Shown piece by piece: positions 16,971 to 26,356 of a stretch of DNA of 64,000 nt; within the stretch, counting starts at the first letter, position 1; every line of letters begins with the position of its first letter. Location: contig JAMNXP010000010.1 in assembly GCA_023653095.1 (NCBI GenBank), positions 17,805-81,804 of the forward strand, in the 5' to 3' direction. The position numbers and the translations under genes are program-made. The notes under the pieces were generated by a model. That model saw nothing but the letters and a program-made list of their open reading frames with translations, did no database searches and was not told where the DNA came from. The DNA comes from Bacteroidia bacterium (GTDB lineage Bacteria; Bacteroidota; Bacteroidia; NS11-12g; UBA955).

Positions 16971-18041
16971 ATGTTCCAAAAGATATTCTTGAGACCGTTT
17001 ATTTTGGTGTTTTTCGGGGGAAGTTTATTTCCTTCAGCCAACGCGCAAATAGGTGGAACGGGTATATTTGCCAATTTGGATGCCCCTATGAGTGCTCGAA
17101 GTTTGGCTTGGGGTGGGTATTTAATTGCTCAACCTCAAACCGATATTCAGTATGCCGTTCACAATCCTGCTTTGTTAAACGAGAGTATTGTGAATCAATA
17201 CGGTGCTTCATATGGCACATTGATTGGAGGGAGCAACGGGGTGAGTCCTGTAAGACATGGTGGAGCAGGGTATGCCTTTAAAATCAAAAAGCAACTTTTT
17301 TCCTTTCATGCACAATATATAGATTACGGCACCATGAAAGGGTATGATGAGGGCGGTAATTACCAAACCGATATCATTGCCAATGAACTTAAGTTCACCA
17401 TTGGTTATGCCAAGAAAGTGCACAAACATTTGAATCTTGGTGCGCAAACAGGTTTGGCTTATTCGGTCTTAGGCCCTTATGTGTCAAACGGTGTATTTCT
17501 GAATTTAGGAGCGCTTTATTCTCGCTCAGACACCGGAGTGCAAGTTGGAATGGTGGTAAAAAACTTAGGATATCAAGTGGTGGTCTATAAAAATGGAGAA
17601 AGAGAATCTCTTCCCTTTAACATTCAAATAGGAGCTTCTTACAAGCCGGTTCATATGCCCTTTCGTTTTCATGCTGTGCTGCATAATTTACAGCGATGGG
17701 ATTTGACATTTAATCAATATCTCAGCAGCGGAAACATAGATTTGTCTGGACAAGAAATCAATAATGGCCCTGCCAATTTTTTGGAAAAAGGATTTAGGCA
17801 TTTAGCCATTGGAGGTGAGTTGGTTCTGGGAAAGAACATGGGTATTTTATTTGGATACAATCATCAGCGAAGAGTTGAGATGAGTCCTGAAATCAGACCA
17901 GGATTGGCTGGGTTTGGATGGGGTATAAAGTTTAAAGTTTGGAAGTACCACCTTACCTATGGCAGTGCTTCGCTTTTTCCTGGACAAAATGCCAATACCT
18001 TGAGCCTCACTCTTATTCCGCAGTCGTTGTTTACCAAATAA
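16971..18041 (+). CDS. porQ: Type IX secretion system protein PorQ
   Basis: This 356-residue exported outer-membrane protein has a signal peptide (FILVFFGGSLFPSANAQ) and a barrel-like pattern. It opens with the PorQ-type sequence GTGIFANLDAPMSARSLAWGG and QYAVHNPALL. In Porphyromonas PorQ anchors PorZ to the outer membrane in the attachment complex. That fits the presence of porZ at the far end of the divergent operon. The ATG at 16971 is preferred over the listed TTG at 16962, which belongs to the -7 box. cmk follows after 7 bp, so the two are probably cotranscribed. Confidence 0.88.
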   Translation: MFQKIFLRPFILVFFGGSLFPSANAQIGGTGIFANLDAPMSARSLAWGGYLIAQPQTDIQYAVHNPALLNESIVNQYGASYGTLIGGSNGVSPVRHGGAGYAFKIKKQLFSFHAQYIDYGTMKGYDEGGNYQTDIIANELKFTIGYAKKVHKHLNLGAQTGLAYSVLGPYVSNGVFLNLGALYSRSDTGVQVGMVVKNLGYQVVVYKNGERESLPFNIQIGASYKPVHMPFRFHAVLHNLQRWDLTFNQYLSSGNIDLSGQEINNGPANFLEKGFRHLAIGGELVLGKNMGILFGYNHQRRVEMSPEIRPGLAGFGWGIKFKVWKYHLTYGSASLFPGQNANTLSLTLIPQSLFTK

Positions 18042-18048
18042 TTTCCCC

Positions 18049-18765
18049 TTGAATTCCAAAGAATCACCCCCCGAAAAAAATAAAAAAATCAACATTGCCA
18101 TTGACGGCTACTCAAGTTGTGGCAAAGGAACCTTGGCCAAGCAATTGGCTCAGCATTTGAATTATGTATTCATTGATTCTGGTTCCATGTATAGGGCCGT
18201 TACTTTGTTTGTCTTAGATCATCACATTGACCCTCAAGACGAAGCCTCTGTTGAAAGGGTTCTGGGGGATGTTGATATTCGATTTGACCTAAATTCTGAA
18301 ACGGGTCGTTTTGAAGTAGTTCTAAACGGTGTTTCGGTTGAATCTCGAATCAGAGATTTGAGGGTTTCATCGCAAGTGAGTTACATCGCTAAAATTTCTG
18401 CTGTTCGACGCAAATTGGTTGAAATTCAGCAGAAAATTGGGTTGAACAAAGGGGTTGTGATGGATGGACGTGACATTGGAACGGTGGTTTATCCTAACGC
18501 TGAATTGAAAATTTTCATGACTGCTAGCTCTGAAGTGCGCGCTGATAGGAGATTTGCAGAATTGGAACAAGCCGGTCAGAAGGTAACATGGCAAGAGGTT
18601 TTTGATAATTTAGTGAGTAGAGACACCATTGATAGTAGCAGAGAAGATAGTCCGCTGACCATGTCATCTGATTACCGGGTCTTAGATAACAGTGATTTGT
18701 CGAGAGAAGAACAATTCGCCCTTGCAATGACTTGGGTCAGTGATGCGCTGAATGAAATTGGTTAA
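18049..18765 (+). CDS. cmk: Cytidylate kinase
   Basis: This 238-residue nucleotide kinase transfers phosphate from ATP to CMP and dCMP. The P-loop is GYSSCGKGT (residues 20-28). DSGSMYRAVTLF, MDGRDIGTVVYPNA and SREDSPLTMSSDY are family signatures. No ATG occurs before the P-loop, so a TTG at 18049, 7 bp after the porQ stop, is the likely start. The initiation is therefore unusual and perhaps coupled to porQ translation. The stop overlaps the presumed tpiA -7 box. Confidence 0.93.
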   Translation: MNSKESPPEKNKKINIAIDGYSSCGKGTLAKQLAQHLNYVFIDSGSMYRAVTLFVLDHHIDPQDEASVERVLGDVDIRFDLNSETGRFEVVLNGVSVESRIRDLRVSSQVSYIAKISAVRRKLVEIQQKIGLNKGVVMDGRDIGTVVYPNAELKIFMTASSEVRADRRFAELEQAGQKVTWQEVFDNLVSRDTIDSSREDSPLTMSSDYRVLDNSDLSREEQFALAMTWVSDALNEIG

Positions 18766-18770
18766 TTTTG
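18763..18770 (+). promoter_or_regulatory. -7 box for tpiA
   Basis: TAATTTTG matches TAnnTTTG, starts at the cmk stop codon and ends 13 nt before the tpiA ATG. No good -33 element is visible at 17-23 bp. Confidence 0.4.
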
Positions 18771-18783
18771 TAGTACTTTATAT

Positions 18784-19548
18784 ATGAGAAATAAAATTGT
18801 TGCTGGCAACTGGAAAATGCACAAAACCTTGACCGAAAGTCAAGCATTGATTACTGAAATTCGTGGAATCATCAGAGATGAATTTCGTGCCAATACCGCC
18901 GAAGTGGTGGTTTGTCCTACTACATTGGCTTTGCCATCGTCTGTGAAACTGGTAGAAGGGTCAAGTATTTTTGTTGGAGCACAAAACGTACACCAAGAAA
19001 CTCAAGGTGCGTTTACAGGAGAAATCTCAGCTGCCATGATTGCTTCTGTTGGGGCAACGCATGTGATTGTTGGACATAGCGAGCGTAGACAGTATTTTAA
19101 TGAAACGAATTCAGCGTGCGCTCTGAAGAATAAATCATCTTTCGCTGCAGGTTTAACTGTGCTTTATTGTGTGGGTGAAACCCTAGAGGAAAGAGAGACA
19201 GAACAACATTGGGCCGTTATTGAAAAGCAAATTGAAGAAGGATTAACCGGAATTACCTCTGAAGAAATGCATAAAATGGTAATTGCATATGAGCCAGTTT
19301 GGGCCATTGGAACAGGTAAAACCGCTAGTTCTGCGCAAGCTCAAGAGGTTCATGCCTTTATCCGGTCGTTGTTGAATAAGAAATTTGGAGAGCCTGTAGC
19401 AGAAGCCACCCGAATTTTATACGGTGGTTCTGTAAAGCCTGATAATGCCGCTGAACTATTTGCTCAGCCCGATATTGATGGCGGACTCATTGGCGGAGCG
19501 AGTTTAAAAGCCCGTGACTTTTTTGAAATTGTAAAAGCCGCAGGTTAA
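18784..19548 (+). CDS. tpiA: Triosephosphate isomerase
   Basis: This 254-residue glycolytic enzyme interconverts dihydroxyacetone phosphate and glyceraldehyde-3-phosphate. NWKMHKT carries the substrate-binding Asn and Lys, VGHSERR the catalytic His, YEPVWAIGTG the catalytic Glu and flexible loop, and LYGGSVKPDNA the phosphate-binding turn. Length is normal. It starts 18 bp after cmk and may have its own promoter there. A strong stem-loop follows the gene. Confidence 0.97.
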   Translation: MRNKIVAGNWKMHKTLTESQALITEIRGIIRDEFRANTAEVVVCPTTLALPSSVKLVEGSSIFVGAQNVHQETQGAFTGEISAAMIASVGATHVIVGHSERRQYFNETNSACALKNKSSFAAGLTVLYCVGETLEERETEQHWAVIEKQIEEGLTGITSEEMHKMVIAYEPVWAIGTGKTASSAQAQEVHAFIRSLLNKKFGEPVAEATRILYGGSVKPDNAAELFAQPDIDGGLIGGASLKARDFFEIVKAAG

Positions 19549-19562
19549 TCGGTTTATTTTAG

Positions 19563-19597
19563 AGTTCGGCGAATTTCAAAGAAAATCTCGCCGAACT
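19563..19597. terminator. Stem-loop between tpiA and the 1.5-kilo-residue gene
   Basis: AGTTCGGCGA and TCGCCGAACT form a perfect 10-bp GC-rich inverted repeat around a 15-nt A-rich loop. It could end tpiA transcription, but no T-run follows. It sits just upstream of the next gene start, so a regulatory site is equally possible. Confidence 0.5.
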
Positions 19598-19633
19598 TCG
19601 TTACTTTGTAATCTTTGCATGTTGCAATATTCT

Positions 19634-22600
19634 ATGAGATTGAGATTCTACGTATTTTTTCTAACCATATTTTTAACGAGCTTTCAAGCTCTAAAGGCTC
19701 AGGCTGTAAGGCGTTTCAATACCGAGCCCGCTCAGTTCATCATTGAACTTCAAGATCGCTACAAGGCCGTTCAAGATAAGGCCATTAAAGCCGATTTTGA
19801 AAAATTCACCCAAAATTGGACCAACGGTGTATACAGTCCTGAACAGCAACGCTATCTCATCAATATGTCTAACAAAATGTTAGATCAAGGTCTCATCTTG
19901 GTGCCTTATTTTCATCTTTTTTATAAAGGATATACCGGCAGTTTGGAGCGTTCCATGAATTCCGAAATTTTGGAACAATGGAAAAAAATTGCCACTGAAT
20001 TAGTAGAAACAACCGATAAAGAATTCTTAGATTTCCTGACCGTAACCTCCAACCTGTTTGAAAAAAACGTGCTCTATCAATCTTCCGATACCCGAAAATG
20101 GTATGTGGATAGCGCCGATTTTAAACTTTCAAACAAAGGCGGTCGTTTGGCCATTGAGTTCCCAAATGTGAAGTTAAAGGGTGTGGCAGTGAATGACACT
20201 ATTGAAATTCAAACCTCTGGTGTCTTTTTGGGATCTGAGGGAATTTGGAAAGGCACAAAAGGAGTAGCTAATTTTAATCGCATTATGCCGGGTGAAAACG
20301 CCCAAGTTTCTTTTAAAGAGTTTTCCATTGAATTTAGAAAATCCAGTTATAAGGTAGATACCGTTTGGTTGCAATTTCCACGGTTCTTTGCCAAACCTAT
20401 TGCTGGTAGTTTTGCCGATGAACTTATTGATTTCTTCGATACCGCCCAACGTAAAAGAGCTAAATTTCCCAGATTTACATCGTTTGACAACGACCTAAAA
20501 ATAAAAGGTATTGTTGGTGATAAATCTGTATTTACGGGTGGTTTTTCACTTCAAGGAACCGCCATCAATACCAGTACGGTTGATGGTAAACCATCTATCA
20601 TTGATGTTTATTTTAAAGACAAGCCCAAGGTAACCTTGCAGAGTAAAGGATTCCGAATTCAAAACGGCGTAGCCACGTCCCTCAAAACAGAATTCACCCT
20701 AAATCTGGATAGCGGCAAGTATATTTATCACCCCAGTGTCAACGTATCCTTTAAGTATGCCAACAACATGCTTGAAATCAATAAGGGAGAAGACGGACTG
20801 ATGCGCGGTTCATTCGCTGATAATTTTCACAACATGAGCATTGACGTGCAAAACGTTCGTTGGAAGATTACCGAGCCCTTTGTTGATTTTGACAACTACA
20901 ACAACGATAAACCTGCACTGTTTCAGTCCAATGACTTCTTCAGACAGATTTACTACGATCGCATTCAAGGTCCATTGCCGGCAAACCCTATAGAGAAGAT
21001 CTATGCTTATTACAATCGCATGCCTAAAGACAAGCAATTGGATGACATGAAAGCGGAATTGAAGAAGTTGTATATGGCCAAGAATAAGGATGCCGCGGCC
21101 ATCGCGAATCTTTCAAAGCAAATTACTGAGCGTACCCAAATGCTCAAGCGCAAGTATGTTACCCCTGATAGGTTGACGTTTTCGCTGAAAGATTATTGTG
21201 CGTTTTATGGCTCAGACCCGGGTTCAGCTCAACATCCTTTCATTGACCTTCACGATGACGGTTTTGTGGTTTATGATTTCGAAACCGATAGTGTAACGGT
21301 TAAAGATAAGTTGTTTAACTACATCTTGATGAACAAAAAGTCTAAAGACTATGACGTCATCAGACTGTCTTCGGTGATTGCGGCTAAACCCAATGCAACT
21401 CTAAATCTGTTGAGCAACGAAATGGATATTGAAGGGGTTGCGGCGTTTAACTTTTCTGATTCTCAAAGCGTTTATGTACTTCCCAATGAACAAAAGGTGA
21501 AGGCCAAAAAGAATCGAACTTTGGAGTTTGGAGGACAAGTAAGTGCGGGTAGATTTGAATTTTTCGGACAAGCATTCAAGTTTGATTATACCCGATTTAC
21601 CGTTGACTTTGCCGTGATTGACTCCATGCGAATGTACTTCCCTGATGAGTCGGGGGTGCGGTTGAGACCCATTAAATCCGTATTTAGAAACATTGGCGGT
21701 ACCCTTTACATTGATAAACCCAACAACAAATCAGGTAACATTGATTATCCAGAATATCCCATCTTTACATCCAACAGAGGGGGAGATATTCTGTATGATA
21801 AACCGAGTATTCACGGCGGACAATACATTGCCGATAAGTTTAAGTTTACCGTAGATCCTTTTACCATTGATTCATTGGATAATTTCACCATCGATGGTTT
21901 GAAATTTGACGGAACGTTCTATTCAGCTGATATTTTCCCTGTCTTCAGGCATTACGTTTATATACAGCCCGATTATTCCTTGGGATTTGTAAAGCGAACG
22001 CCTCCAAGTGGTCTTGCCATGTACAAGGGCAAAGGAAAAGGTGAGATGACCCTAAATTTGAGCGAAGTGGGTTTCTACGGTGAGACGGGAACCATTGATT
22101 ATGAAACCTCAAAGACTGGGTTTACCCGTATTTTGATGTTGCCTACAACTACAACAGGTCCCATCAACACTTATGACCTCAAAGAAAGCACTCGATATGC
22201 TGAGGCTCACGCTGTGGATGCCACTTTGAACTGGTTCCCCTACAAAGACGAATACAAAGTGACCACTGGCAAGTATGCAACCAAAGCCTTTGTTTACGCC
22301 CATAAATTTACCGGAACCACCACTCAGTCGCCATCGAAGCTCATGGGCGATGGTTTATTGAAGTGGGATTTAGCCGAATTACGTTCAAATGCAATGCATT
22401 TGGCACCCAAACAGGCCATTTCTCAACAGGCCGATTTGAAGATTTTTACCCTAGACTCATCGAAGGTGGCTTTTGCGAGCAACAATATCAATGGAACAAT
22501 GGACTTTTTGACCCGCACAGGGTCGTTTAGATCAAACATCCCCGGCCAAATCACCCAGTTCCCTTTCAACATGTATCAAACCAACTTGAGCGACTACGTG

Positions 22601-24178
22601 TGGAAGATGGATGCTAAAACCATTGAAGCTCGTGTAGGCTCAACCATGGCAGGTATCACTCCTGATTTCATGAGCACTCATATTCGCCAAGACAGCCTTC
22701 GTTTTGAGGGACGTAAAGGCTTGTATGATATGAACGATTATACCCTTAAAGTATCGGAAATTCCTCACATTGATTTGGGCGACTCTCGATTGTTCCTCGC
22801 CGATGGAAAAGTATTGATTCGTGCCGAAGCAAACATGGATACCGTCTTCAAAGCCAAGATTATTGCCAATCGCATTGATCAGTATCACACCATCAACGAT
22901 GTAAAAGCCAAAATTTATGGCAAAAATGGAATTGCGGGAGCGGGTTGGTACAAATACATAGACAAATTAGGCAAGAAACAAGATATTTTCTTTGACAGTA
23001 TGTACTTCAACAGAGAACATAATCTTGAAGCGTACGGAAATATCAAAGAAGAAAGAGCCTTCACTTTAGACACTCGAATCGCTTTCAAAGGTTCTGCAAC
23101 TTTACATTCTCAAGAGCAATATCTTCGTTTCACGGGACTTGTTAAACCCTTGCATACCTTTAAGAACATGATTGAAAGTCATTGGTGCAAATTCAAAGGC
23201 TCAATCAATCCTCAAGATGTTGTACTGCCCATGAGTCCTCCCAGAAACGCCAGTGGAGCCCGAATTTTTGTTGGACTTCACGTGGCCAAAGACTCATCGC
23301 ACATTTATCCCGTTTTCAACTCCACCAAACGTCGCTTGAGTGATAACGATGTGACGCAAGACACCGGTATACTTTACTGGGATCATGAAAAACAAAGTTT
23401 CATGGCCGGAAGCGAATCAAAATTGCGTGAAGGTTCGCGTCGTGGAAACTACGTTCAATTCAACGAGAAAGATCATTCCATTCATGCTGAAGGTCCGATG
23501 GATTTTGGGGTAGAGTCAGAGTACGTAAAGTTCAGAACAGCGGGAGAAGCCAATTTGAAGCCAGGTGATAGTTCTTTTGTATTCAATCTGTCAATGATGC
23601 TAGACTTCCCACTTCATTCTGACTTTAAAAAACGACTGGGTGAAATTTTCGTGGGCGAAGGCGATGGAGCAGCGAACATCAATACCGATGTATTCAAAGA
23701 TGCGCTCGCAGAGATGATAGACGACCCTAAGTTGTTTAAATCAGTATTGGAAGACGTTGAAAAAAACAACCGCATCAAGGGCAATTTGCAATTGTTGGGT
23801 GGCAATGACGAAACCAATTATAATTTGATTCTGAGCGAAGCGGAGTTTCGTTGGGACTCCAAAATCAATGGCATGTTCTGTGACGGACAAGTAACTTTAG
23901 TGAGTATGTTTGGATTGCCCATAAACCGTTCGGTATCGGCAACCATGTACTTGGAAGCTAAACGTGGATCTCAAAAGATGCACATATACCTCAGCGATGG
24001 AACCAACACCATTTATTTCTTCTTAACGCCAAATAAAGTGAGCATTTACAGCAATGACGACGAGCTAAACAAGATTATGGAAGCGACAAATTCAAAGGTT
24101 AAACCTTCTGATTTTGGTGTAATGATTACCGGTGAGCGCAGTGTAGATCGCTTCTTGCGGAAGTTGGGATTGGAATAA
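19634..24178 (+). CDS. Very large exported protein of unknown function
   Basis: I do not recognise a named family for this roughly 1514-residue protein. It has a signal peptide (RLRFYVFFLTIFLTSFQALKAQ) and then a helical segment to about residue 170. A long, mostly beta-strand-like region follows, rich in short repeated patterns such as FTIDSLDNFTIDGLKF. A short charged helical insert lies around MKAELKKLYMAKNKDAA. The C terminus (RFLRKLGLE) has no type IX sorting domain, so it may act in the periplasm or at the outer membrane. The track start at 19619 lies 1 nt after a CTTTG box; the ATG at 19634 gives a more typical signal peptide. It stands alone between tpiA and convergent truA. Confidence 0.75.
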   Translation: MRLRFYVFFLTIFLTSFQALKAQAVRRFNTEPAQFIIELQDRYKAVQDKAIKADFEKFTQNWTNGVYSPEQQRYLINMSNKMLDQGLILVPYFHLFYKGYTGSLERSMNSEILEQWKKIATELVETTDKEFLDFLTVTSNLFEKNVLYQSSDTRKWYVDSADFKLSNKGGRLAIEFPNVKLKGVAVNDTIEIQTSGVFLGSEGIWKGTKGVANFNRIMPGENAQVSFKEFSIEFRKSSYKVDTVWLQFPRFFAKPIAGSFADELIDFFDTAQRKRAKFPRFTSFDNDLKIKGIVGDKSVFTGGFSLQGTAINTSTVDGKPSIIDVYFKDKPKVTLQSKGFRIQNGVATSLKTEFTLNLDSGKYIYHPSVNVSFKYANNMLEINKGEDGLMRGSFADNFHNMSIDVQNVRWKITEPFVDFDNYNNDKPALFQSNDFFRQIYYDRIQGPLPANPIEKIYAYYNRMPKDKQLDDMKAELKKLYMAKNKDAAAIANLSKQITERTQMLKRKYVTPDRLTFSLKDYCAFYGSDPGSAQHPFIDLHDDGFVVYDFETDSVTVKDKLFNYILMNKKSKDYDVIRLSSVIAAKPNATLNLLSNEMDIEGVAAFNFSDSQSVYVLPNEQKVKAKKNRTLEFGGQVSAGRFEFFGQAFKFDYTRFTVDFAVIDSMRMYFPDESGVRLRPIKSVFRNIGGTLYIDKPNNKSGNIDYPEYPIFTSNRGGDILYDKPSIHGGQYIADKFKFTVDPFTIDSLDNFTIDGLKFDGTFYSADIFPVFRHYVYIQPDYSLGFVKRTPPSGLAMYKGKGKGEMTLNLSEVGFYGETGTIDYETSKTGFTRILMLPTTTTGPINTYDLKESTRYAEAHAVDATLNWFPYKDEYKVTTGKYATKAFVYAHKFTGTTTQSPSKLMGDGLLKWDLAELRSNAMHLAPKQAISQQADLKIFTLDSSKVAFASNNINGTMDFLTRTGSFRSNIPGQITQFPFNMYQTNLSDYVWKMDAKTIEARVGSTMAGITPDFMSTHIRQDSLRFEGRKGLYDMNDYTLKVSEIPHIDLGDSRLFLADGKVLIRAEANMDTVFKAKIIANRIDQYHTINDVKAKIYGKNGIAGAGWYKYIDKLGKKQDIFFDSMYFNREHNLEAYGNIKEERAFTLDTRIAFKGSATLHSQEQYLRFTGLVKPLHTFKNMIESHWCKFKGSINPQDVVLPMSPPRNASGARIFVGLHVAKDSSHIYPVFNSTKRRLSDNDVTQDTGILYWDHEKQSFMAGSESKLREGSRRGNYVQFNEKDHSIHAEGPMDFGVESEYVKFRTAGEANLKPGDSSFVFNLSMMLDFPLHSDFKKRLGEIFVGEGDGAANINTDVFKDALAEMIDDPKLFKSVLEDVEKNNRIKGNLQLLGGNDETNYNLILSEAEFRWDSKINGMFCDGQVTLVSMFGLPINRSVSATMYLEAKRGSQKMHIYLSDGTNTIYFFLTPNKVSIYSNDDELNKIMEATNSKVKPSDFGVMITGERSVDRFLRKLGLE

Positions 24179-24189
24179 CTGGTTTGAGT

Positions 24190-24918
24190 CTAGTATTCAA
24201 TTTTGCTTAGGAACAATCCGTGAGCAGGAACTGATTTTCCAGCATCAGAGCGTGTACCAGAGTTTAGTACTCTCTGAAACTCTTGGAGGCTAATTTTTTC
24301 AGTACCCACATCTATGAGTGTGCCAACCATGGCTCTGACCATATTTCTCAGGAAACGATTGGCCTTAACCGTAAACACCGCACCAGTTGTTGTATTTTCC
24401 CAATTGGCTTCATAAATGATGCATACATCGTTATTTTTTGGGACTTTACCTTTACAGAAAGCGGTAAAGTGTTTGTGGTTTTTTAATATTTCACACGCTT
24501 GTGCTAACACCTTAAAATTCAAGTTGACCTTTTTACACCAGGCTATTTCTCCTCTAAAAGCACTCTTTTCATAATCAATAAAATATTGATATTGCCGTGA
24601 CTTTGCAAAAAATCGAGCATGGAAATCGGGTTCAGCCATTTCGATTTTAAACACGCTAATATCATCGGGTAATAGTCGATTTAAGCTGACGCTTGTCTTA
24701 TGGCAATCTAAGGGCTTTTCTGAATCAAAATGAGCCACATAATGCGATGCATGGACCCCGGTATCTGTTCTTCCGCATCCAACAAGCTCCACTTCGGTTT
24801 GCAGAACTTGATTTAAATGGCCTTCAATTTCAGCTTGCACGGAATGAACATTGGGTTGTTTTTGCCACCCATGATAATTTTTTCCGTGGTATTGAAGTTC
24901 TATTTTGTAGCGGGGCAT
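24190..24918 (-). CDS. truA: tRNA pseudouridine(38-40) synthase TruA
   Basis: This 242-residue enzyme converts uridines 38-40 of the anticodon stem to pseudouridine. The catalytic Asp is in GCGRTDTGVHA (about residue 52). YHGKNYHGWQKQPN opens the domain, and RFLRNMVRAMVGTL is the conserved late motif. It converges on the large exported gene with an 11-bp gap. Its start codon lies only 5 bp from the first heptamer repeat unit of element 1, so its promoter must lie within or beyond that repeat array. Confidence 0.95.
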   Translation of the reverse strand: MPRYKIELQYHGKNYHGWQKQPNVHSVQAEIEGHLNQVLQTEVELVGCGRTDTGVHASHYVAHFDSEKPLDCHKTSVSLNRLLPDDISVFKIEMAEPDFHARFFAKSRQYQYFIDYEKSAFRGEIAWCKKVNLNFKVLAQACEILKNHKHFTAFCKGKVPKNNDVCIIYEANWENTTTGAVFTVKANRFLRNMVRAMVGTLIDVGTEKISLQEFQRVLNSGTRSDAGKSVPAHGLFLSKIEY

Positions 24919-24923
24919 TGTAT

Positions 24924-25127
24924 GGTCTTTGGTCCTTGGTCTTTGGTCCTTGGTCTTTGGTCTTTGGTCCTTGGTCTTTGGTCTTTGGTCCTTGGTCTTT
25001 GGTCTTTAGCGGGCGGCGGGCGGCTGTCGGCTGTCGGCTGATGGCTGTCCGCTGTCGGCTGTCGGCCGATCACCGATCACCGATCACCGATCACCGATCA
25101 CCGATCACCGATCACCGATCACCGAAA
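24924..25127. repeat. Three-block heptamer repeat element, copy 1
   Basis: The interval holds 12 tandem GGTCTTT/GGTCCTT units (24924-25007) and a short GC-rich link. Then come GGCTGTC-type units (25022-25063), a hybrid GGCCGAT, and seven exact CACCGAT units (25071-25119) ending in CACCGAA. From 25022 onward the 7-bp register never slips even though the unit changes. The GGTC units of the left arm are roughly inverted relative to the right-arm units. It fills the gap between truA and the thiolase gene. Confidence 0.9.
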
Positions 25128-25134
25128 ACTGAAA

Positions 25135-26334
25135 TTATACCCTCTCAAATATAATAGCCGAGCCTTGTCCTACGCCAATGCACATGGTGGCTAAGCCGTA
25201 TTTAAGTGAGGGATTACGTTTCATTTGATGCAATAAGGTGGCAGAGATGCGAGTGCCTGAGGCGCCGAGAGGGTGGCCAATAGCGATGCTTCCGCCGTTA
25301 AGATTTACTTTGTTAGGGTCTGCTTTTAAAGCATCGATGCTGGCAAGAACTTGTGCTGCGAAAGCCTCGTTCAATTCCATGATGTCGAGTTGGTCAATGG
25401 ACAGACCTGCCTTAGCGAGGGCTTTATGAGTGGCTGGCACGGGTCCAATTCCCATGATAGCTGGATCCACACCGGCAATGCCGAAGCTAACAATTCGGGC
25501 TATGGGAGTGAGGTTGTACTTTTTAACCATGTCCTCACTGGCAAGCAAACAACAAGCAGCACCGTCATTGATGCCCGATGAGTTTCCAGCGGTCACGCTT
25601 CCATTAGAACGGAAGGCGGGAGACAAGGTAGCCAAAACTTCAGGGGTGCTCAATCGCGGATGTTCATCGGTTTGAAATATAATAGGGTCTTTTTTCTTTT
25701 GGGGGATGTGGATAGGGGTGATTTCATCATGGAAGTCGCCGCGTTCATGAGCTTGTTGCCATTTTAACTGCGACTCGTAAGCAAATTGGTCTTGGCGTTC
25801 TCGGGTAATGTTGAATTTTTCAGCCACGTTCTCAGCTGTTTCGCCCATGGAAAATGGATGATGCAGTTTAGACAATGACTTGTTGGTGAATCTCCATCCA
25901 ATGGTGGTATCATAAATTTCAGGGGTGCGCGAAAATGCCGCTTCGGCTTTGGCCATGACAAAAGGTGCACGAGTCATGCTTTCGGTGCCACCAGCAATAA
26001 TCAGATTGGCTTCACCGCTTTTGATGGCCATGTATGCGTTTTGGATGCTTTGTAACCCCGATGCGCACAAACGATTCACGGTGTATCCAGGAACCGATTC
26101 GGGTATTCCAGCCAAGAGAGAGGCCATACGAGCTACGTTTCTGTTGTCTTCCCCCGCCTGATTGGCTGCGCCAAAAATAACTTCGTCAACTTCTGAGTAG
26201 TCTATCTGGAGATTTCTGCTAACGATGGATTTTATCACTTCGGCGGCTAAATCATCAGGGCGAACCGATGCGAGGGTGCCACCAAATTTTCCAACCGCGG
26301 TGCGGGTAATGTCAATTACAAAAACATCCTTCAT
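25135..26334 (-). CDS. Acetyl-CoA acyltransferase (thiolase, PcaF/PaaJ-like)
   Basis: This 399-residue thiolase cleaves or forms beta-ketoacyl-CoA. The nucleophilic Cys is in NRLCASG (residue 90), the catalytic His in GHPLGASG, and the second Cys in TMCIGVGQG. The overall sequence looks closest to the 3-oxoadipyl-CoA/acetyl-CoA acyltransferase branch, so a role in fatty-acid or aromatic degradation is likely, but substrate choice is not proven. The usual fadB-type partner is absent here. The gene ends 8 bp from heptamer element 1. Confidence 0.9.
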   Translation of the reverse strand: MKDVFVIDITRTAVGKFGGTLASVRPDDLAAEVIKSIVSRNLQIDYSEVDEVIFGAANQAGEDNRNVARMASLLAGIPESVPGYTVNRLCASGLQSIQNAYMAIKSGEANLIIAGGTESMTRAPFVMAKAEAAFSRTPEIYDTTIGWRFTNKSLSKLHHPFSMGETAENVAEKFNITRERQDQFAYESQLKWQQAHERGDFHDEITPIHIPQKKKDPIIFQTDEHPRLSTPEVLATLSPAFRSNGSVTAGNSSGINDGAACCLLASEDMVKKYNLTPIARIVSFGIAGVDPAIMGIGPVPATHKALAKAGLSIDQLDIMELNEAFAAQVLASIDALKADPNKVNLNGGSIAIGHPLGASGTRISATLLHQMKRNPSLKYGLATMCIGVGQGSAIIFERV

Positions 26335-26338
26335 GACA

Positions 26339-26346
26339 CAAAGGTC
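26339..26346 (-). promoter_or_regulatory. Variant -7 box for the thiolase gene
   Basis: On the minus strand the sequence is GACCTTTG, preceded by CC and ending 4 nt before the ATG. It resembles the ribF and rhodanese boxes, which also have G for the first T of TAnnTTTG. A TTG lies 22 bp upstream. Confidence 0.35.
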
Positions 26347-26356
26347 GGAAAAAGGA

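Noticed and set aside
16916-17281. 121-residue plus-strand ORF
   Set aside because: It overlaps porQ in another frame and begins inside ribF; no family resemblance.
25022-25125. Possible CRISPR array
   Set aside because: Units are 7 bp with no unique spacers; this is a tandem repeat.
24693-25154. 153-residue plus-strand ORF with GPWSLVF and DHRSPIT repeats
   Set aside because: It is the antisense of truA running into the heptamer array. A 7-bp repeat stays open in frame by chance, and the protein repeat simply mirrors the DNA repeat.
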